From positions 645,353 to 709,352 of the forward strand of contig NZ_LN913001.1 of NCBI RefSeq assembly GCF_001487105.1: 64,000 nucleotides of DNA. Direction: 5' to 3'. This document shows positions 35,859 through 45,407 of the stretch, piece after piece (position 1 is the stretch's first letter; each line of letters begins with the position of its first letter). The notes beneath the pieces are model-generated. The model was not told the origin of the DNA. It saw only the letters and a list, made by a program, of their open reading frames with translations, and made no database searches. The translations under genes and the position numbers were made by a program. The DNA comes from Mediterraneibacter massiliensis. Lineage in GTDB: Bacteria > Bacillota > Clostridia > Lachnospirales > Lachnospiraceae.

Positions 35859-36614
35859 ATGAAATTAGAAAACAAAAACCTTATTGTACAGCGCCCGTAT
35901 AAAGAAGTATACAAATGCGATGATATGATCGTAAAGGTTTTTAAAGAATCTCATCCGAAAGCGGATGTATTCAATGAAGCCTTGATCACTGCCAGGATAG
36001 AAGAAACAGGACTGGATATACCGAAGGTAAAGGAAGTATTCCAGGTGGATAAAAAGTGGGCCATAGCGATTGAATATAAGGACGGAAAAACTTTGGAAGA
36101 GATGATGGAGTCCGACAAGAAAAATCTGGATAAGTACATGAGTGATTTTGTAGACCTGCAGTTGGAGATCCATACGAAGACGTCGCCTTTGTTAAAGGGA
36201 ATGAAAGATAAGTTGGTGCGTCAGATCAATAGCCTGAAGGAACTGGATGCCACGAACCGTTATGAACTTCTGACACGCCTTGAGAGTATGCCAAAGCATA
36301 ATAAAGTGTGTCACGGAGATTTCAATCCGAGTAATGTGATCGTAGGGAAAAACGGGAAAATGACCGTAGTGGACTGGGCGCATGCGACACAGGGAAATGC
36401 CAGTGCAGATGCGGCGATGACGTATTTATTGTTTGCGCTGAAAGACCAGGAGACAGCGGATCTGTATATGAAACTGTTCTGCCAGAAGAGCGATACGCCG
36501 AGGCAGTATGTACAACAGTGGCTTCCGATCGTGGCGGCGGCACAGCTTACGAAAAACAATGAACTAGAGAAAGAATTTTTGATGAAGTGGATAGATGTTA
36601 TTGATTATCAATAG
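35859..36614 (+). CDS. APH-fold phosphotransferase family protein
   Basis: 251 residues from the ATG at 35859, with AAAGGAGG upstream; the ATG at 35850 overlaps that site. The catalytic loop CHGDFNPSNVIV (about residues 151-162) and the metal-binding VVDWAHAT show the aminoglycoside phosphotransferase/choline kinase fold. The N-terminal half looks like a nucleotide-binding lobe. The substrate is unknown; antibiotic resistance should not be assumed. It is followed after 8 bp by a LacI regulator. Confidence 0.8.
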   Translation: MKLENKNLIVQRPYKEVYKCDDMIVKVFKESHPKADVFNEALITARIEETGLDIPKVKEVFQVDKKWAIAIEYKDGKTLEEMMESDKKNLDKYMSDFVDLQLEIHTKTSPLLKGMKDKLVRQINSLKELDATNRYELLTRLESMPKHNKVCHGDFNPSNVIVGKNGKMTVVDWAHATQGNASADAAMTYLLFALKDQETADLYMKLFCQKSDTPRQYVQQWLPIVAAAQLTKNNELEKEFLMKWIDVIDYQ

Positions 36615-36622
36615 GAAATAGT

Positions 36623-37603
36623 ATGAAGATCAAAGAAATAGCAGAATTGGCGAAGGTGTCTCCGGCAACTGTCTCAAATGTTTTGAATAATCGAAAAAAT
36701 GTCGGTGAGGAAACACGAAAACGTATACTAAAAATTTGTGAAGAAAACGGATATAGCCAGCAGAGAAAAAAGAGACTAGAAAAGTACCAGAATAAAACGA
36801 TACTGTTTAATTTCAGCGACTATGACAGAAAGTTTTATTTGAAGATCATACATGGAATCAGTGATTATGTATATTCGAGAGGATATGATCTGATCATAAG
36901 CACAAGTAAGTCTTGTCAGCGATTTATGGAACCAAGCGTGACAAGCGGAACGATCGTGCTGGATATGAAGTGCAGTGACGCCATGCTTATGCAAAAAGCA
37001 GAGACAGGATATCCTATTGTTACATTGGATCGGATTATAGAGCAGCCGAATATAAAAAGTCTTGTTGTCAATAATTATGTCGCCATGAGTGAATTAGTGC
37101 AGGGACTGGTCGACAGAGGTTATACACATTTCGGATATCTGGCGGGGATCGACACGGTAGATAATCAGGAACGGTTTCGGGCATTTCAGGATGTCCTTTT
37201 AAAAAATCACATTGGTTTTCAACGTGAGGACTATCTGATGGGGGACTACATGGAAAAAAGCGGATATTATTCGGCAAAGCTTATGCTGCTGTCGGAAAAT
37301 ATACCGGAAGTACTTGTCTGCGCGAATGATAATATGGCAATCGGGGCGATCAAAGCGTTTCAGCAAGAAGGACTGCGCGTGCCTGAGGATATTGCGGTGA
37401 CAGGATTCGATGGAAATGATATGGCAGATTTTATGGATCTGACAACTGTAGATATCCCAAATTATGAAAGAGGGTATCTGGCGGCACGGTTTTTATTGCA
37501 GATGATCACAGGAAATATGGATTGTGATGTATTTAAAATAGCGGCGAAAGTACACTGGCGAGGCTCTGTGGGCGAGCGGAAAAAAGAAGAACATTTTTAT
37601 TAG
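36623..37603 (+). CDS. LacI-family transcriptional regulator
   Basis: 326 residues. The N-terminal helix-turn-helix MKIKEIAELAKVSPATVSNVLNNR and hinge are followed by a periplasmic-binding-like effector domain. CANDNMAIGAIKAFQQEGLRVPEDIAVTGFDG is typical. The next transporter and phosphorolysis genes are the likely targets, with a sugar or sugar phosphate as effector. A strong hairpin terminator follows. Confidence 0.93.
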   Translation: MKIKEIAELAKVSPATVSNVLNNRKNVGEETRKRILKICEENGYSQQRKKRLEKYQNKTILFNFSDYDRKFYLKIIHGISDYVYSRGYDLIISTSKSCQRFMEPSVTSGTIVLDMKCSDAMLMQKAETGYPIVTLDRIIEQPNIKSLVVNNYVAMSELVQGLVDRGYTHFGYLAGIDTVDNQERFRAFQDVLLKNHIGFQREDYLMGDYMEKSGYYSAKLMLLSENIPEVLVCANDNMAIGAIKAFQQEGLRVPEDIAVTGFDGNDMADFMDLTTVDIPNYERGYLAARFLLQMITGNMDCDVFKIAAKVHWRGSVGERKKEEHFY

Positions 37604-37613
37604 TGACAGAGAT

Positions 37614-37648
37614 AAAAAGGAAAACAGTTTCAGCTGTTTTCCTTTTTT
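37614..37648 (+). terminator. Terminator after the lacI-type gene
   Basis: AAAAAGGAAAACAG (37614-37627) pairs with CTGTTTTCCTTTTT (37634-37647) with a 6-base loop. The left arm is A-rich and the right arm T-rich, giving a classic intrinsic terminator. Confidence 0.9.
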
Positions 37649-37785
37649 AGTTAAAATGTAAAAATAAATGCAGGGAATATATAAAAATTTACTTAAAAAT
37701 AGTAAAATTTACTCAAAATATACTCTGAAGTGTACAATTTGCATGATTTGTAATTGTTATAAATGTAGAAAATGCATAATGATTA

Positions 37786-37814
37786 TTGACTTGAAGAGGA
37801 TATAATTGTAATAT
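37786..37814 (+). promoter_or_regulatory. Candidate promoter of the alpha-glucoside operon
   Basis: TTGACT (37786-37791), 17-bp spacer, TAATAT (37809-37814), followed by AAGGAGG and the lipoprotein gene at 37854. The preceding 140 bp are AT-rich. No convincing LacI operator or catabolite-response element was found by eye. Confidence 0.55.
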
Positions 37815-37853
37815 ATACACAAAAGAACAGGCGATGTAATCAAGGAGGTAAAA

Positions 37854-39107
37854 ATGAAAAAGAGTAAAATTTTATCTATTTTATTGACGGCATCTTTAGG
37901 AACATCTTTGTTAGTGACAGGGTGTGGAGGAACATCAAAAGACGAAGGAAAATCAGATGACGGCAAAGGGGCAAAAAAGATTACGATCTTTCAGCAAAAA
38001 ACCGAGATCTATGATCAGCTGAAAGATATGGCAGAGGTGTATGAGGAAGAAACCGGAGTGGAAGTAGAAGTGTGGCAGATATCCGGAGATGATTACTATC
38101 AGAATTTAAAAACATATATGTCCAGTGAATCCGGTCCAACCGTTTTTTCTCTTTCTTCTACTACGGAGATTGAAGAAATGTCGGATTATCTGGAAGACAT
38201 CGGAGATTTAGAATTCCTGGATAAGATTAATGAAGACCTGATCGCAAAATCAGGAGAGGCGACAGTAGGAGTTCCTATGACGGCGGAAGGTTTTGGGCTT
38301 GTATATAATAAAGATCTGGTCAGTGCAGAGGATATGGGCAGTACAGATGCATTGATCTCCTACATAGAAAGCAGCGCGAAAGAGGGGACTACAGGATTGG
38401 GGCTTTCACAGGAAGCATTTTTCCTGATCGGACAGATCATGAATGTGCCGTTTGCTATGCAGGAAGATCCGGTACAGTTCTGTCAGGATCTGTATGATGG
38501 AAAAATTAATTTGAAAGATGTAGAAGAGTTTCAGGAATTTGCAAAGATCTATGAGGCAATCAGAGAGAATGAACAGAACCCTCTGGAAGTGACATATGAC
38601 GCAAACTGCGGTAATTTCGCGACAGGAAAAACAGCGGCGATCCATCAAGGCAACTGGTGCTATTCCCTGTTTTCCAGCTATGACATATCTTTTGATATGG
38701 GACTTGCGCCATTGCCGATCGCAGGTAATACGTCCATATCTGTAGGTGTTCCTTCCGTATGGTGTGTGAATACAGATGCTTCTGATGAAGAAAAGCAGCT
38801 GGCAAAAGATTTCTTAAATTGGCTGTATACCAGCGAGACCGGAATCAGCTATTTAATGGACAAATTCGGCTTTATTCCGGTCGTGGACGGCATGACTTCA
38901 GAAAACTTAGATCCCATCTCCACGATTGTATCAGATGCTATTGCTGAAGGAAATATCCTTCCTTGGACATTCAACGAAGAATGGCCGGCAGGGATCATTA
39001 CGACATATCTTGTACAAAACGCAGAGGAATATTTCACCAGTGATATGAGTACGGATGAATTTTTGGATATGCTGACAGAGTCATTTGTAACGGCGGCAAA
39101 TGAATAA
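37854..39107 (+). CDS. Sugar-binding lipoprotein of second ABC transporter
   Basis: 417 residues. A signal peptide ends in the lipobox VTGCG (Cys about residue 24), followed by the family 1 solute-binding fold (KITIFQQKTEIYDQLKDMAEVYEEETG). Placed in front of two permeases, a GH65 phosphorylase and PgmB, it probably binds an alpha-linked glucose disaccharide. CAAGGAGG precedes the ATG. Confidence 0.93.
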   Translation: MKKSKILSILLTASLGTSLLVTGCGGTSKDEGKSDDGKGAKKITIFQQKTEIYDQLKDMAEVYEEETGVEVEVWQISGDDYYQNLKTYMSSESGPTVFSLSSTTEIEEMSDYLEDIGDLEFLDKINEDLIAKSGEATVGVPMTAEGFGLVYNKDLVSAEDMGSTDALISYIESSAKEGTTGLGLSQEAFFLIGQIMNVPFAMQEDPVQFCQDLYDGKINLKDVEEFQEFAKIYEAIRENEQNPLEVTYDANCGNFATGKTAAIHQGNWCYSLFSSYDISFDMGLAPLPIAGNTSISVGVPSVWCVNTDASDEEKQLAKDFLNWLYTSETGISYLMDKFGFIPVVDGMTSENLDPISTIVSDAIAEGNILPWTFNEEWPAGIITTYLVQNAEEYFTSDMSTDEFLDMLTESFVTAANE

Positions 39108-39120
39108 GAAAAAATCAAAG

Positions 39121-39149
39121 AGGGCGCTTTTTATCGGGCGCCCTTTTTC
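39121..39149 (+). terminator. Intra-operon terminator-like hairpin after binding-protein gene
   Basis: AGGGCGC (39121-39127) pairs with GCGCCCT (39138-39144), followed by TTTT. It would let the binding protein be made in excess over the permeases and enzymes downstream. Confidence 0.8.
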
Positions 39150-39209
39150 ATTCAAAGAAATAGGGTTTTCAAAGGAAAAATCCTGTCTGTATGAGAGGAG
39201 AAGACAGAA

Positions 39210-40079
39210 ATGAAGATAAAAAAGAGATGGTATGTTCTATTTACGGCACCTTTGATGCTCATGTTTTTTATCATAATGATAGTGCCGTTCATAACAGGAA
39301 TCGGATATTCCTTTGTTTCTTGGGATGGGTTGGCTAAAAGCGAAAAGATATTTGTGGGACTGAGTAATTATACAAAGCTGTTTTCAGACACACAGTTTCT
39401 TGCATCTATCGTAAGGACCACGGTGTTTACTCTTGTGACAGTTCTTATCGTCAATATATTGGCGCTAGCATTCGCATTGCTTGTGACAACAAAATTAAAA
39501 GTGAGAAATGTAGCGCGGACGATGTTGTTTCTTCCTTATCTGATCGGAGGATTGATCCTGGGGTATATCTGGCAATATGTACTGGGAGAAGCTATGACTT
39601 CTTTAAGTGAGATGACCGGTATGGAAAATATCTTTTTTAACTGGCTGGTGGATAAAGAGTTTGCGTTTTACGCAATGATCGTTGTAGCTACATGGCAGAT
39701 GGCAGGCTATATGATGATCGTTTATATCGCGGGATTAGAGTCTATATCGGATGATGTCATCGAAGCAGCCCAGACAGACGGAGCAGGATTCTGGCAGACT
39801 TTGCTGCATGTAAAACTGCCTCTTTTGATGTCATCTGTCACGATCTGTCTTTTTTTGACACTTTCCAATTGTTTTAAAATCTATGATGTCAATGTATCTC
39901 TCACCGGAGGAGGACCTAATAACTCTACAGAGATGGTGTCTATGAATATCTTTAATGAGATATTTACAAAGAGTAATTTCGGCTATGGGCAGGCAAAGGC
40001 AGTGCTATTTTTTGTTATTGTGGCGATTATTACGCTGATACAGGTAAAAGTTACAAAGGATAAGGAGGTAACACTGTAA
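39210..40079 (+). CDS. Sugar ABC transporter permease, MalF type
   Basis: 289 residues, about six membrane helices and an EAA loop (DVIEAAQTDGAGFWQTLLHVKLPLL). It is half of the importer channel. GAGAGGAG lies upstream. Its TAA stop overlaps the second permease start (TAATG). Confidence 0.93.
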   Translation: MKIKKRWYVLFTAPLMLMFFIIMIVPFITGIGYSFVSWDGLAKSEKIFVGLSNYTKLFSDTQFLASIVRTTVFTLVTVLIVNILALAFALLVTTKLKVRNVARTMLFLPYLIGGLILGYIWQYVLGEAMTSLSEMTGMENIFFNWLVDKEFAFYAMIVVATWQMAGYMMIVYIAGLESISDDVIEAAQTDGAGFWQTLLHVKLPLLMSSVTICLFLTLSNCFKIYDVNVSLTGGGPNNSTEMVSMNIFNEIFTKSNFGYGQAKAVLFFVIVAIITLIQVKVTKDKEVTL

Positions 40080-40927
40080 TGAAAGGAAAAACCATAGGGA
40101 AAATAATCGTCAACTGTATAGTCGTGATCTGCTGCTGTGTCTATCTGTTCCCAGTGTATTTGATCATCGTAAACGCCTTTAAAAGCAGAGCGGAGCTATA
40201 TGAAAATATACTTGCGTTTCCGAAAGAATTTACGCTGGAGTATTTTAAAGGCGCTTTGGATAAGATGGATTTTATCCTGGCTTTCAAAAATTCCATCATT
40301 GTTACCGTTGTCTCTGTAGCGATCATTGTTGTCTTAAGTGCTATGACAGCGTGGATGTTTGTGCGTTCAAACAATACGCTCAGCAAGCTGCTTTTTAATC
40401 TTTTGATCGTTACCATGCTGATTCCTTTTCAAACGATCATGATGCCCTTGATGCAGGAGATGAATTTGTTTGGGAAGATCTTCGGTATTCCGTTTAAAGA
40501 TTCTATAGGCGGGCTGATTTTTATGTATATTGGAGCTGGAGCAGGTATGGGCGTATTTTTATATCATGGATTTGTCAAGGCGTCGGTACCTGTATCTTTA
40601 GAAGAAGCGGCGATTATAGACGGATGCAGTACATGGCGTGTATTTTGGCAGATTGTATTTCCAATCTTAAAACCGATCACAGTGACGGTAATGATTCTGG
40701 ATGTTATCTGGATATGGAATGATTATCTTCTGCCTTCTTTGACGCTGACCAGCAATGATAATAAAACGATACCGCTGGCAATGTCCCTTTTCTTCGGGCA
40801 ATATAATATCGAGTGGAATATGGCGATGGCAGCGCTTACATTTACCATAGTACCTGTGATCATTTTTTATCTGCTCTGTCAAAAGCATATTATCAAAGGT
40901 GTCGCAGCAGGCGCCGTGAAAGGGTGA
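40079..40927 (+). CDS. Sugar ABC transporter permease, MalG type
   Basis: 282 residues, about six membrane helices, with EAA loop EEAAIIDGCSTWRVFWQIVFPILKP and the end GVAAGAVKG. It pairs with the preceding permease. As in the first transporter locus, no ATPase gene is present, so a common ATPase must be supplied from elsewhere. Confidence 0.93.
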   Translation: MKGKTIGKIIVNCIVVICCCVYLFPVYLIIVNAFKSRAELYENILAFPKEFTLEYFKGALDKMDFILAFKNSIIVTVVSVAIIVVLSAMTAWMFVRSNNTLSKLLFNLLIVTMLIPFQTIMMPLMQEMNLFGKIFGIPFKDSIGGLIFMYIGAGAGMGVFLYHGFVKASVPVSLEEAAIIDGCSTWRVFWQIVFPILKPITVTVMILDVIWIWNDYLLPSLTLTSNDNKTIPLAMSLFFGQYNIEWNMAMAALTFTIVPVIIFYLLCQKHIIKGVAAGAVKG

Positions 40928-40985
40928 TGCTACAAAATAGACAGTGGGATCAAGAAGCAGGAATTTAAGAAAGGAACGGCAGCAG

Positions 40986-43280
40986 ATGGAAAAAAGATAT
41001 TGCGTAAGAGACAGCCGGATCGATGAAAAAACAATAAGTCTCCAGGAGACACTTTTCCATAACGCCAATGGATATATCGGTGTCCGCGGAACACTGGAGG
41101 AAGGTTGTCCGGAAGAGTTTGATACGATGCGTGGGATGTATATAAACGGGATCTATGATATAGCCCCGATGAAGCAGGCAGAGAAGCTGTGCAATTTAAT
41201 AGAAGAAAAAGAAACCATGCTGAATGTAGCGGATACACAGACGATTCTCTCCAACTTTTCAGGACAAAGATTTTCTATGTTTACGGGGAAAGTGAATGCG
41301 TATGAACGAGTTTTGGATATGGAAGCCGGGACGACTACAAGAAATGTAAAGTGGGAAATGCCGGATAAAAGAATCGTGGATATTTCTATTACCAGAATGA
41401 CATCATTTGCAGAAAAATCGTTATTTACCATTGATTATCAGATCCATTCAGAAGATTTTGCAGGAGAGGTATGTATAGAGTCTTTGCAGAAAGGACTTGT
41501 GAAAAATTATTGTAATCCGCATGATCCCAGATTGGCGGGCGAAAGCCATATGCATCTGAAAAAGAAAGATGGATGGATGGAAGGTACAAAGAGTTATCTT
41601 GTAAGTGAAACGATAAGCAGTGAGCTGACAATCGTAAGCGGGGTCGCACATGAAGTTTATGTAAATGAAAAGAAAATGGACGAAATCCTGCCAGAATATA
41701 TAGAAGAAGCGCATGAAATGCGCGTGAAGTTTTGCATACCGATGTGTCCGGGAGACACGATACGCATCGTGAAATATACGGTGTTTCAGGATTCAATCCG
41801 GCGTACAGACTGCAGGGAAGCAGTAAGAGCCTGCATGGATGAAGTATGTCGGGGTGGGATTGCCGACTACTATGAAAAGCAGAAGCAATATCTGAAAACA
41901 TTCTGGGAGAATTCAGAGTTGGAAATCCGGGGCGATAAAGAGTTAAATCTGTCAGTATGTTTTAATATGTATCAACTCTTACAGTCAGCAGGTACAGATG
42001 GTTGTTCCAGTATTGCGGCAAAAGGTATGAGCGGAGAAGGGTATGAGGGGCATTATTTTTGGGATACAGAAATGTTTATGATTCCCTACTTTGTATTGAC
42101 CAATCCGGGGATAGCAAGAGCACTTTTAGAGTATAGGTATAAGACGCTGCCGCAGGCAGAAGAGAACGCGGTTTTGCTGGGGCATAAAAAGGGGGCGTTA
42201 TATCCATGGAGGACAATTGCCGGGAAAGAGTGTTCGGGATATTATCCGTCGGGAACTGCACAGTACCACATAAACGGAGATATTGCTTATGCAGTCGTTT
42301 TATATTATAAGGCGACGGGAGACTGGCAGTTTATCAAAGAAAAAGGATTGGAAATGCTGCTGCAGACAGCCAGACTGTGGATGGATGTAGGAAACTTTTA
42401 TGAAGGGAGATTTCATATCCATTGTGTGACAGGACCGGATGAATATACTTGTATGGTCAATGATAACTATTACACAAATGCTGCGGCAAAGCATAATATA
42501 GAACAATTTTTGAAGCTGACGAAGCGATTGGAAAAGGAAGAAGATTGGAATGCTTTTTGTTCTATACATAAGCTCACTGAAACAGAACTTAAGGAAATGA
42601 AGCAGGCGGCAGAAAGGATGTATCTGCCGTATGACGAAAAATTAAAAATAAATCCGCAGGATGATTCATTTTTGCGGAAACCGATATGGAATCTGCAGAA
42701 AACACCGCAGGAAAAATTCCCTCTTTTGCTGCATTACCATCCGCTGCATTTATATCGGTACCAGGTATGCAAGCAGGCGGATACTGTGTTGGCGCACTTT
42801 TTATTTCCAGAGTATCAGAGCAAAGAAACGATAGAAAATTCTTTTCTTTACTACGAAAAGATAACGACCCATGATTCTTCTCTATCGACTTGCGTGTTCA
42901 GTATTGTGGCGTCCGTTCTTGGGATGAGAGAAAAAGCCGTCCGATATTTGGGGGATTCAGCAAAGATGGATCTGCTGGATACACATAAAAATACAAAAGA
43001 CGGAATCCATGCTGCAAATATGGGCGGATGCTATATGGCGATCATCTATGGATTTGCGGGAGTGAGTATTACAGAAAATGAACTGATACTAAATCCCTAT
43101 GTACCAGAAACATGGGAAGGGTATACTTTCAGAATCTCTTATAGGCAATCTTTACTGCGTGTAAACGTAGAAAAAGAGAAATGCACAATAGAAGTTCTGA
43201 AAGGCGCGCCGGTTCAGCTGGAAATCTACGGTGAAAAGAAGAAAGCGGTTCCGGGAAAACCGCTGCGAATAGAAAAATAA
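40986..43280 (+). CDS. GH65 disaccharide phosphorylase
   Basis: 764 residues from the ATG at 40986, which follows AAAGGAAC. GH65 enzymes cleave alpha-glucobioses (maltose, trehalose, kojibiose, nigerose) with phosphate and inversion, giving glucose and beta-glucose-1-phosphate. The N-terminal beta-sandwich (TLFHNANGYIGVRGTLEEG) and the (alpha/alpha)6 barrel with the probable general acid E486 in GPDEY are visible. KGMSGEGYEGHYFWDTEMFM and KQADTVL are GH65 hallmarks. The linkage specificity cannot be read from the sequence; kojibiose- or nigerose-type is as likely as maltose. Confidence 0.9.
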   Translation: MEKRYCVRDSRIDEKTISLQETLFHNANGYIGVRGTLEEGCPEEFDTMRGMYINGIYDIAPMKQAEKLCNLIEEKETMLNVADTQTILSNFSGQRFSMFTGKVNAYERVLDMEAGTTTRNVKWEMPDKRIVDISITRMTSFAEKSLFTIDYQIHSEDFAGEVCIESLQKGLVKNYCNPHDPRLAGESHMHLKKKDGWMEGTKSYLVSETISSELTIVSGVAHEVYVNEKKMDEILPEYIEEAHEMRVKFCIPMCPGDTIRIVKYTVFQDSIRRTDCREAVRACMDEVCRGGIADYYEKQKQYLKTFWENSELEIRGDKELNLSVCFNMYQLLQSAGTDGCSSIAAKGMSGEGYEGHYFWDTEMFMIPYFVLTNPGIARALLEYRYKTLPQAEENAVLLGHKKGALYPWRTIAGKECSGYYPSGTAQYHINGDIAYAVVLYYKATGDWQFIKEKGLEMLLQTARLWMDVGNFYEGRFHIHCVTGPDEYTCMVNDNYYTNAAAKHNIEQFLKLTKRLEKEEDWNAFCSIHKLTETELKEMKQAAERMYLPYDEKLKINPQDDSFLRKPIWNLQKTPQEKFPLLLHYHPLHLYRYQVCKQADTVLAHFLFPEYQSKETIENSFLYYEKITTHDSSLSTCVFSIVASVLGMREKAVRYLGDSAKMDLLDTHKNTKDGIHAANMGGCYMAIIYGFAGVSITENELILNPYVPETWEGYTFRISYRQSLLRVNVEKEKCTIEVLKGAPVQLEIYGEKKKAVPGKPLRIEK

Positions 43281-43292
43281 GAAGGTGAGACT

Positions 43293-44114
43293 ATGAGATG
43301 TAATACGATTGCGATAAAAACAAAAAAATCTTCACAGGCAGAGCTGCATACGTATATTTTAGATAATTATGAAGAAATAGATGCGAGCAGAAAACGTCCA
43401 ATGATCGTGATCTGTCCCGGCGGAGGCTACAGGATGACTTCAGACCGGGAGGCAGAAGCGGTTGCCATACAGTATACAGCAATGGGATATCATGCCTGTG
43501 TGCTGAAATACAGCGTAAAACCGGCAGAATTTCCGCAGGCTCTTTGCGAGTTGGCTTGGAGCATGGCATATTTAAGAGAGCATGCACAAGAGTATGGTAT
43601 AGATAAAGATAAGATGATCGTACTAGGGTTTTCGGCAGGCGGACATCTGGCTGCAAGTTTAGGTGTGTTCTGGAATAAGGAATGGCTGGAAGATGCGGCA
43701 GGCATAGATAGAGAGCAAATGCGGCCAAATGGGATGATTTTAAGTTATCCGGTGATACTCTACGGACCAGAAGGGCATGCTGAAAGTTTTGAAAATCTGC
43801 TGGGAACACACTATACGAAAGAAAAAGCAGATAGTTTGAGTCTGGAAAAACAGGTGAGTGCGGACACACCTCCCACCTTTTTATGGCATACATATGACGA
43901 CGAGACAGTACCTGTTGAAAATACGTTGTTTTTTGCTGAAGCTCTGCAAAGAGCTGGAATTCCGATGGAAGTACACATTTTCCCTCATGGACCACATGGT
44001 TTATCCCTGGCCAATGAGGAGACACAGGTAAAAGAAACCGGATTTGGAATACAAAAGCATTGTCAGGATTGGCTGAAATTATCAGAGGCCTGGATGAAAG
44101 AGTTGGAAAAGTAA
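43293..44114 (+). CDS. Alpha/beta hydrolase, esterase-like
   Basis: 273 residues, cytoplasmic. The oxyanion segment CPGGGYRMTS, the nucleophile elbow GFSAGGH (Ser about residue 113) and the late histidine in HGPHGLS outline an esterase of the acetyl-esterase/BD-FAE type. Lying between GH65 and PgmB, it may remove acyl groups from the imported sugar. RBS GAAGGTGAG lies upstream. Confidence 0.85.
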   Translation: MRCNTIAIKTKKSSQAELHTYILDNYEEIDASRKRPMIVICPGGGYRMTSDREAEAVAIQYTAMGYHACVLKYSVKPAEFPQALCELAWSMAYLREHAQEYGIDKDKMIVLGFSAGGHLAASLGVFWNKEWLEDAAGIDREQMRPNGMILSYPVILYGPEGHAESFENLLGTHYTKEKADSLSLEKQVSADTPPTFLWHTYDDETVPVENTLFFAEALQRAGIPMEVHIFPHGPHGLSLANEETQVKETGFGIQKHCQDWLKLSEAWMKELEK

Positions 44115-44124
44115 GGGTGGAAAT

Positions 44125-44766
44125 ATGGAAATAAAAGGAATTATTTTTGACTTAGATGGCGTGCTTGTGTCCACAGATCGCCTGCATTATCAGGCGTGGA
44201 AAAAGATTGCAGATAAATTAGGCGTTGCTTTTGATGAAAAGAAGAATGACAGACTGCGCGGGGTAAGCAGGATGGAGAGTCTGGAAATTGTTTTAGAAGA
44301 GTATGTGGATAGGGCTTACATGAGTTTGGAGGAAAAAATAAAACTGGCAGAAGAAAAAAATCAATATTATGTACAGTTTTTGCAGACTATGGGGAAAAAA
44401 GATGTATCTCCCAGCGTAATAGAAACATTATACTATTTAAAAAAACAAGGGTATCTTCTGGCGATTGGTTCTTCCAGCAAGAATGCAAAACTTATTCTCC
44501 GGCAAACGGAACTGACAGATTGGTTTGATGCGATATCTGATGGAAATAATATCAAAAATTCTAAACCGGATCCGGAAGTATTCTTAAAGGCAGCACAATT
44601 TTTGGATTTGTCTCCTGCGCAATGCGTGGTAGTGGAAGACGCAGAAGCTGGAATCTGCGCCGCAAAGGCAGGTGGGATGGAAGCGGTCGGGATAGGAGCA
44701 GCCTGTCAGTGCGAGAAGGCAGACTACCATATAACAACATTTACGGAATTGCAAACTATATACTAG
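44125..44766 (+). CDS. pgmB: Beta-phosphoglucomutase
   Basis: 213 residues of the HAD superfamily. FDLDG carries the nucleophile D9 and acid/base D11, followed by the VSTDRLHYQAWKKIADKLG cap entry typical of PgmB. SSSKNA, and KPDPEVF and VVEDAEAG near the end, supply the remaining catalytic motifs. It converts beta-glucose-1-phosphate into glucose-6-phosphate, the expected partner of the GH65 enzyme 1 kb upstream. Confidence 0.93.
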   Translation: MEIKGIIFDLDGVLVSTDRLHYQAWKKIADKLGVAFDEKKNDRLRGVSRMESLEIVLEEYVDRAYMSLEEKIKLAEEKNQYYVQFLQTMGKKDVSPSVIETLYYLKKQGYLLAIGSSSKNAKLILRQTELTDWFDAISDGNNIKNSKPDPEVFLKAAQFLDLSPAQCVVVEDAEAGICAAKAGGMEAVGIGAACQCEKADYHITTFTELQTIY

Positions 44767-45360
44767 ACGAAAAAATAGAAATTTAACTGACGAATTGTCT
44801 TTTATAGAAAAAGTCAAATTTATTTAGGGAAGGTACGCCAAGAACCAGGTGAACTGTATTCGGAACGCTCCTGTCAATGCCTTGTTTATCTGACACAGTG
44901 GTTCTTTGCTGTCTCCTCCAATCAGAAGTTTTACTCCACTATTAGAAGGCAGATTCCTCAATTTCGCTTTCGCTTCATTTCGCTATAGGCAGTCGCCGAA
45001 TGAAAAGAAACAGATCACACCCTGTTTACATGCAAGCATGACACATGGCATGATCTGTTCTTTTCGCACTGCTTGTTGCTTCGTTAAGTTTCTATATTAT
45101 TTTGTTGTAGTTTATCTTCTGGTGTGTTAAGGTAATAGTATCTCTTTAGATGCGCATCTAGAAAAAAGAGTCTTGTGTTTTTCTAAAACACAGTCTGAGG
45201 ATCTGTTCTGTGCAGAACATTCTATTTATCCAGTTACTGGAGCGTCGATATATCCGGAATTTTATCTTGGATATTCGTAAACATTTACCCAAATAAGTAA
45301 AATCACATACCTGTGCCGGAAATTTTCAGCAGTATGTCACAGGCAATTTAGGGAAAAGTG
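44767..45360. other. Non-coding stretch with inverted repeats between pgmB and the Rpn gene
   Basis: No supported gene in about 600 bp. Its structures include a long imperfect inverted repeat (separate entry), a 14-bp palindrome GTTCTGTGCAGAAC (about 45206-45219) and CCTGTG/CACAGG (45311-45343). On the minus strand a 38-codon frame ends TWFLAYLP just after pgmB; it has no start and could be a gene remnant. The stretch looks like accessory DNA that arrived with the Rpn gene. Confidence 0.4.
45002..45065. repeat. 15-bp imperfect inverted repeat in accessory DNA
   Basis: GAAAAGAAACAGATCA (45002-45017) and TGATCTGTTCTTTTC (45051-45065) are complementary apart from one extra A. The interval carries ATGCAAGCAT and CATGACACATGGCATG, themselves dyads, so the whole could fold into a branched hairpin. 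It may be a non-autonomous repeat element. Confidence 0.6.
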
Positions 45361-45389
45361 TTGTAAACCAGTGGGCTTTTCCCTATAAT
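45351..45389 (+). promoter_or_regulatory. Hairpin-embedded promoter of the Rpn gene
   Basis: TTGTAA (45361-45366), 17-bp spacer, TATAAT (45384-45389). The promoter is overlapped by a stem AGGGAAAAG/CTTTTCCCT (about 45352-45383). The resulting leader would be only about 12 nt, with the AAAGGAG site almost at the RNA 5' end, which is unusual. Confidence 0.5.
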
Positions 45390-45407
45390 GAAAGGAGAAA
45401 AGTACAT

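Noticed and set aside
35859..36614. Aminoglycoside resistance gene
   Set aside because: The fold is shared by many housekeeping kinases and the context is metabolic; nothing specific for resistance is seen.
37660..37853. LacI operator or catabolite-response element before the second sugar operon
   Set aside because: Several partial dyads occur, but none matches a known consensus well enough.
44906..45130. Plus-strand open frame of 74 codons in the pgmB-Rpn gap
   Set aside because: No ribosome binding site, unnatural composition, and it crosses an inverted repeat.
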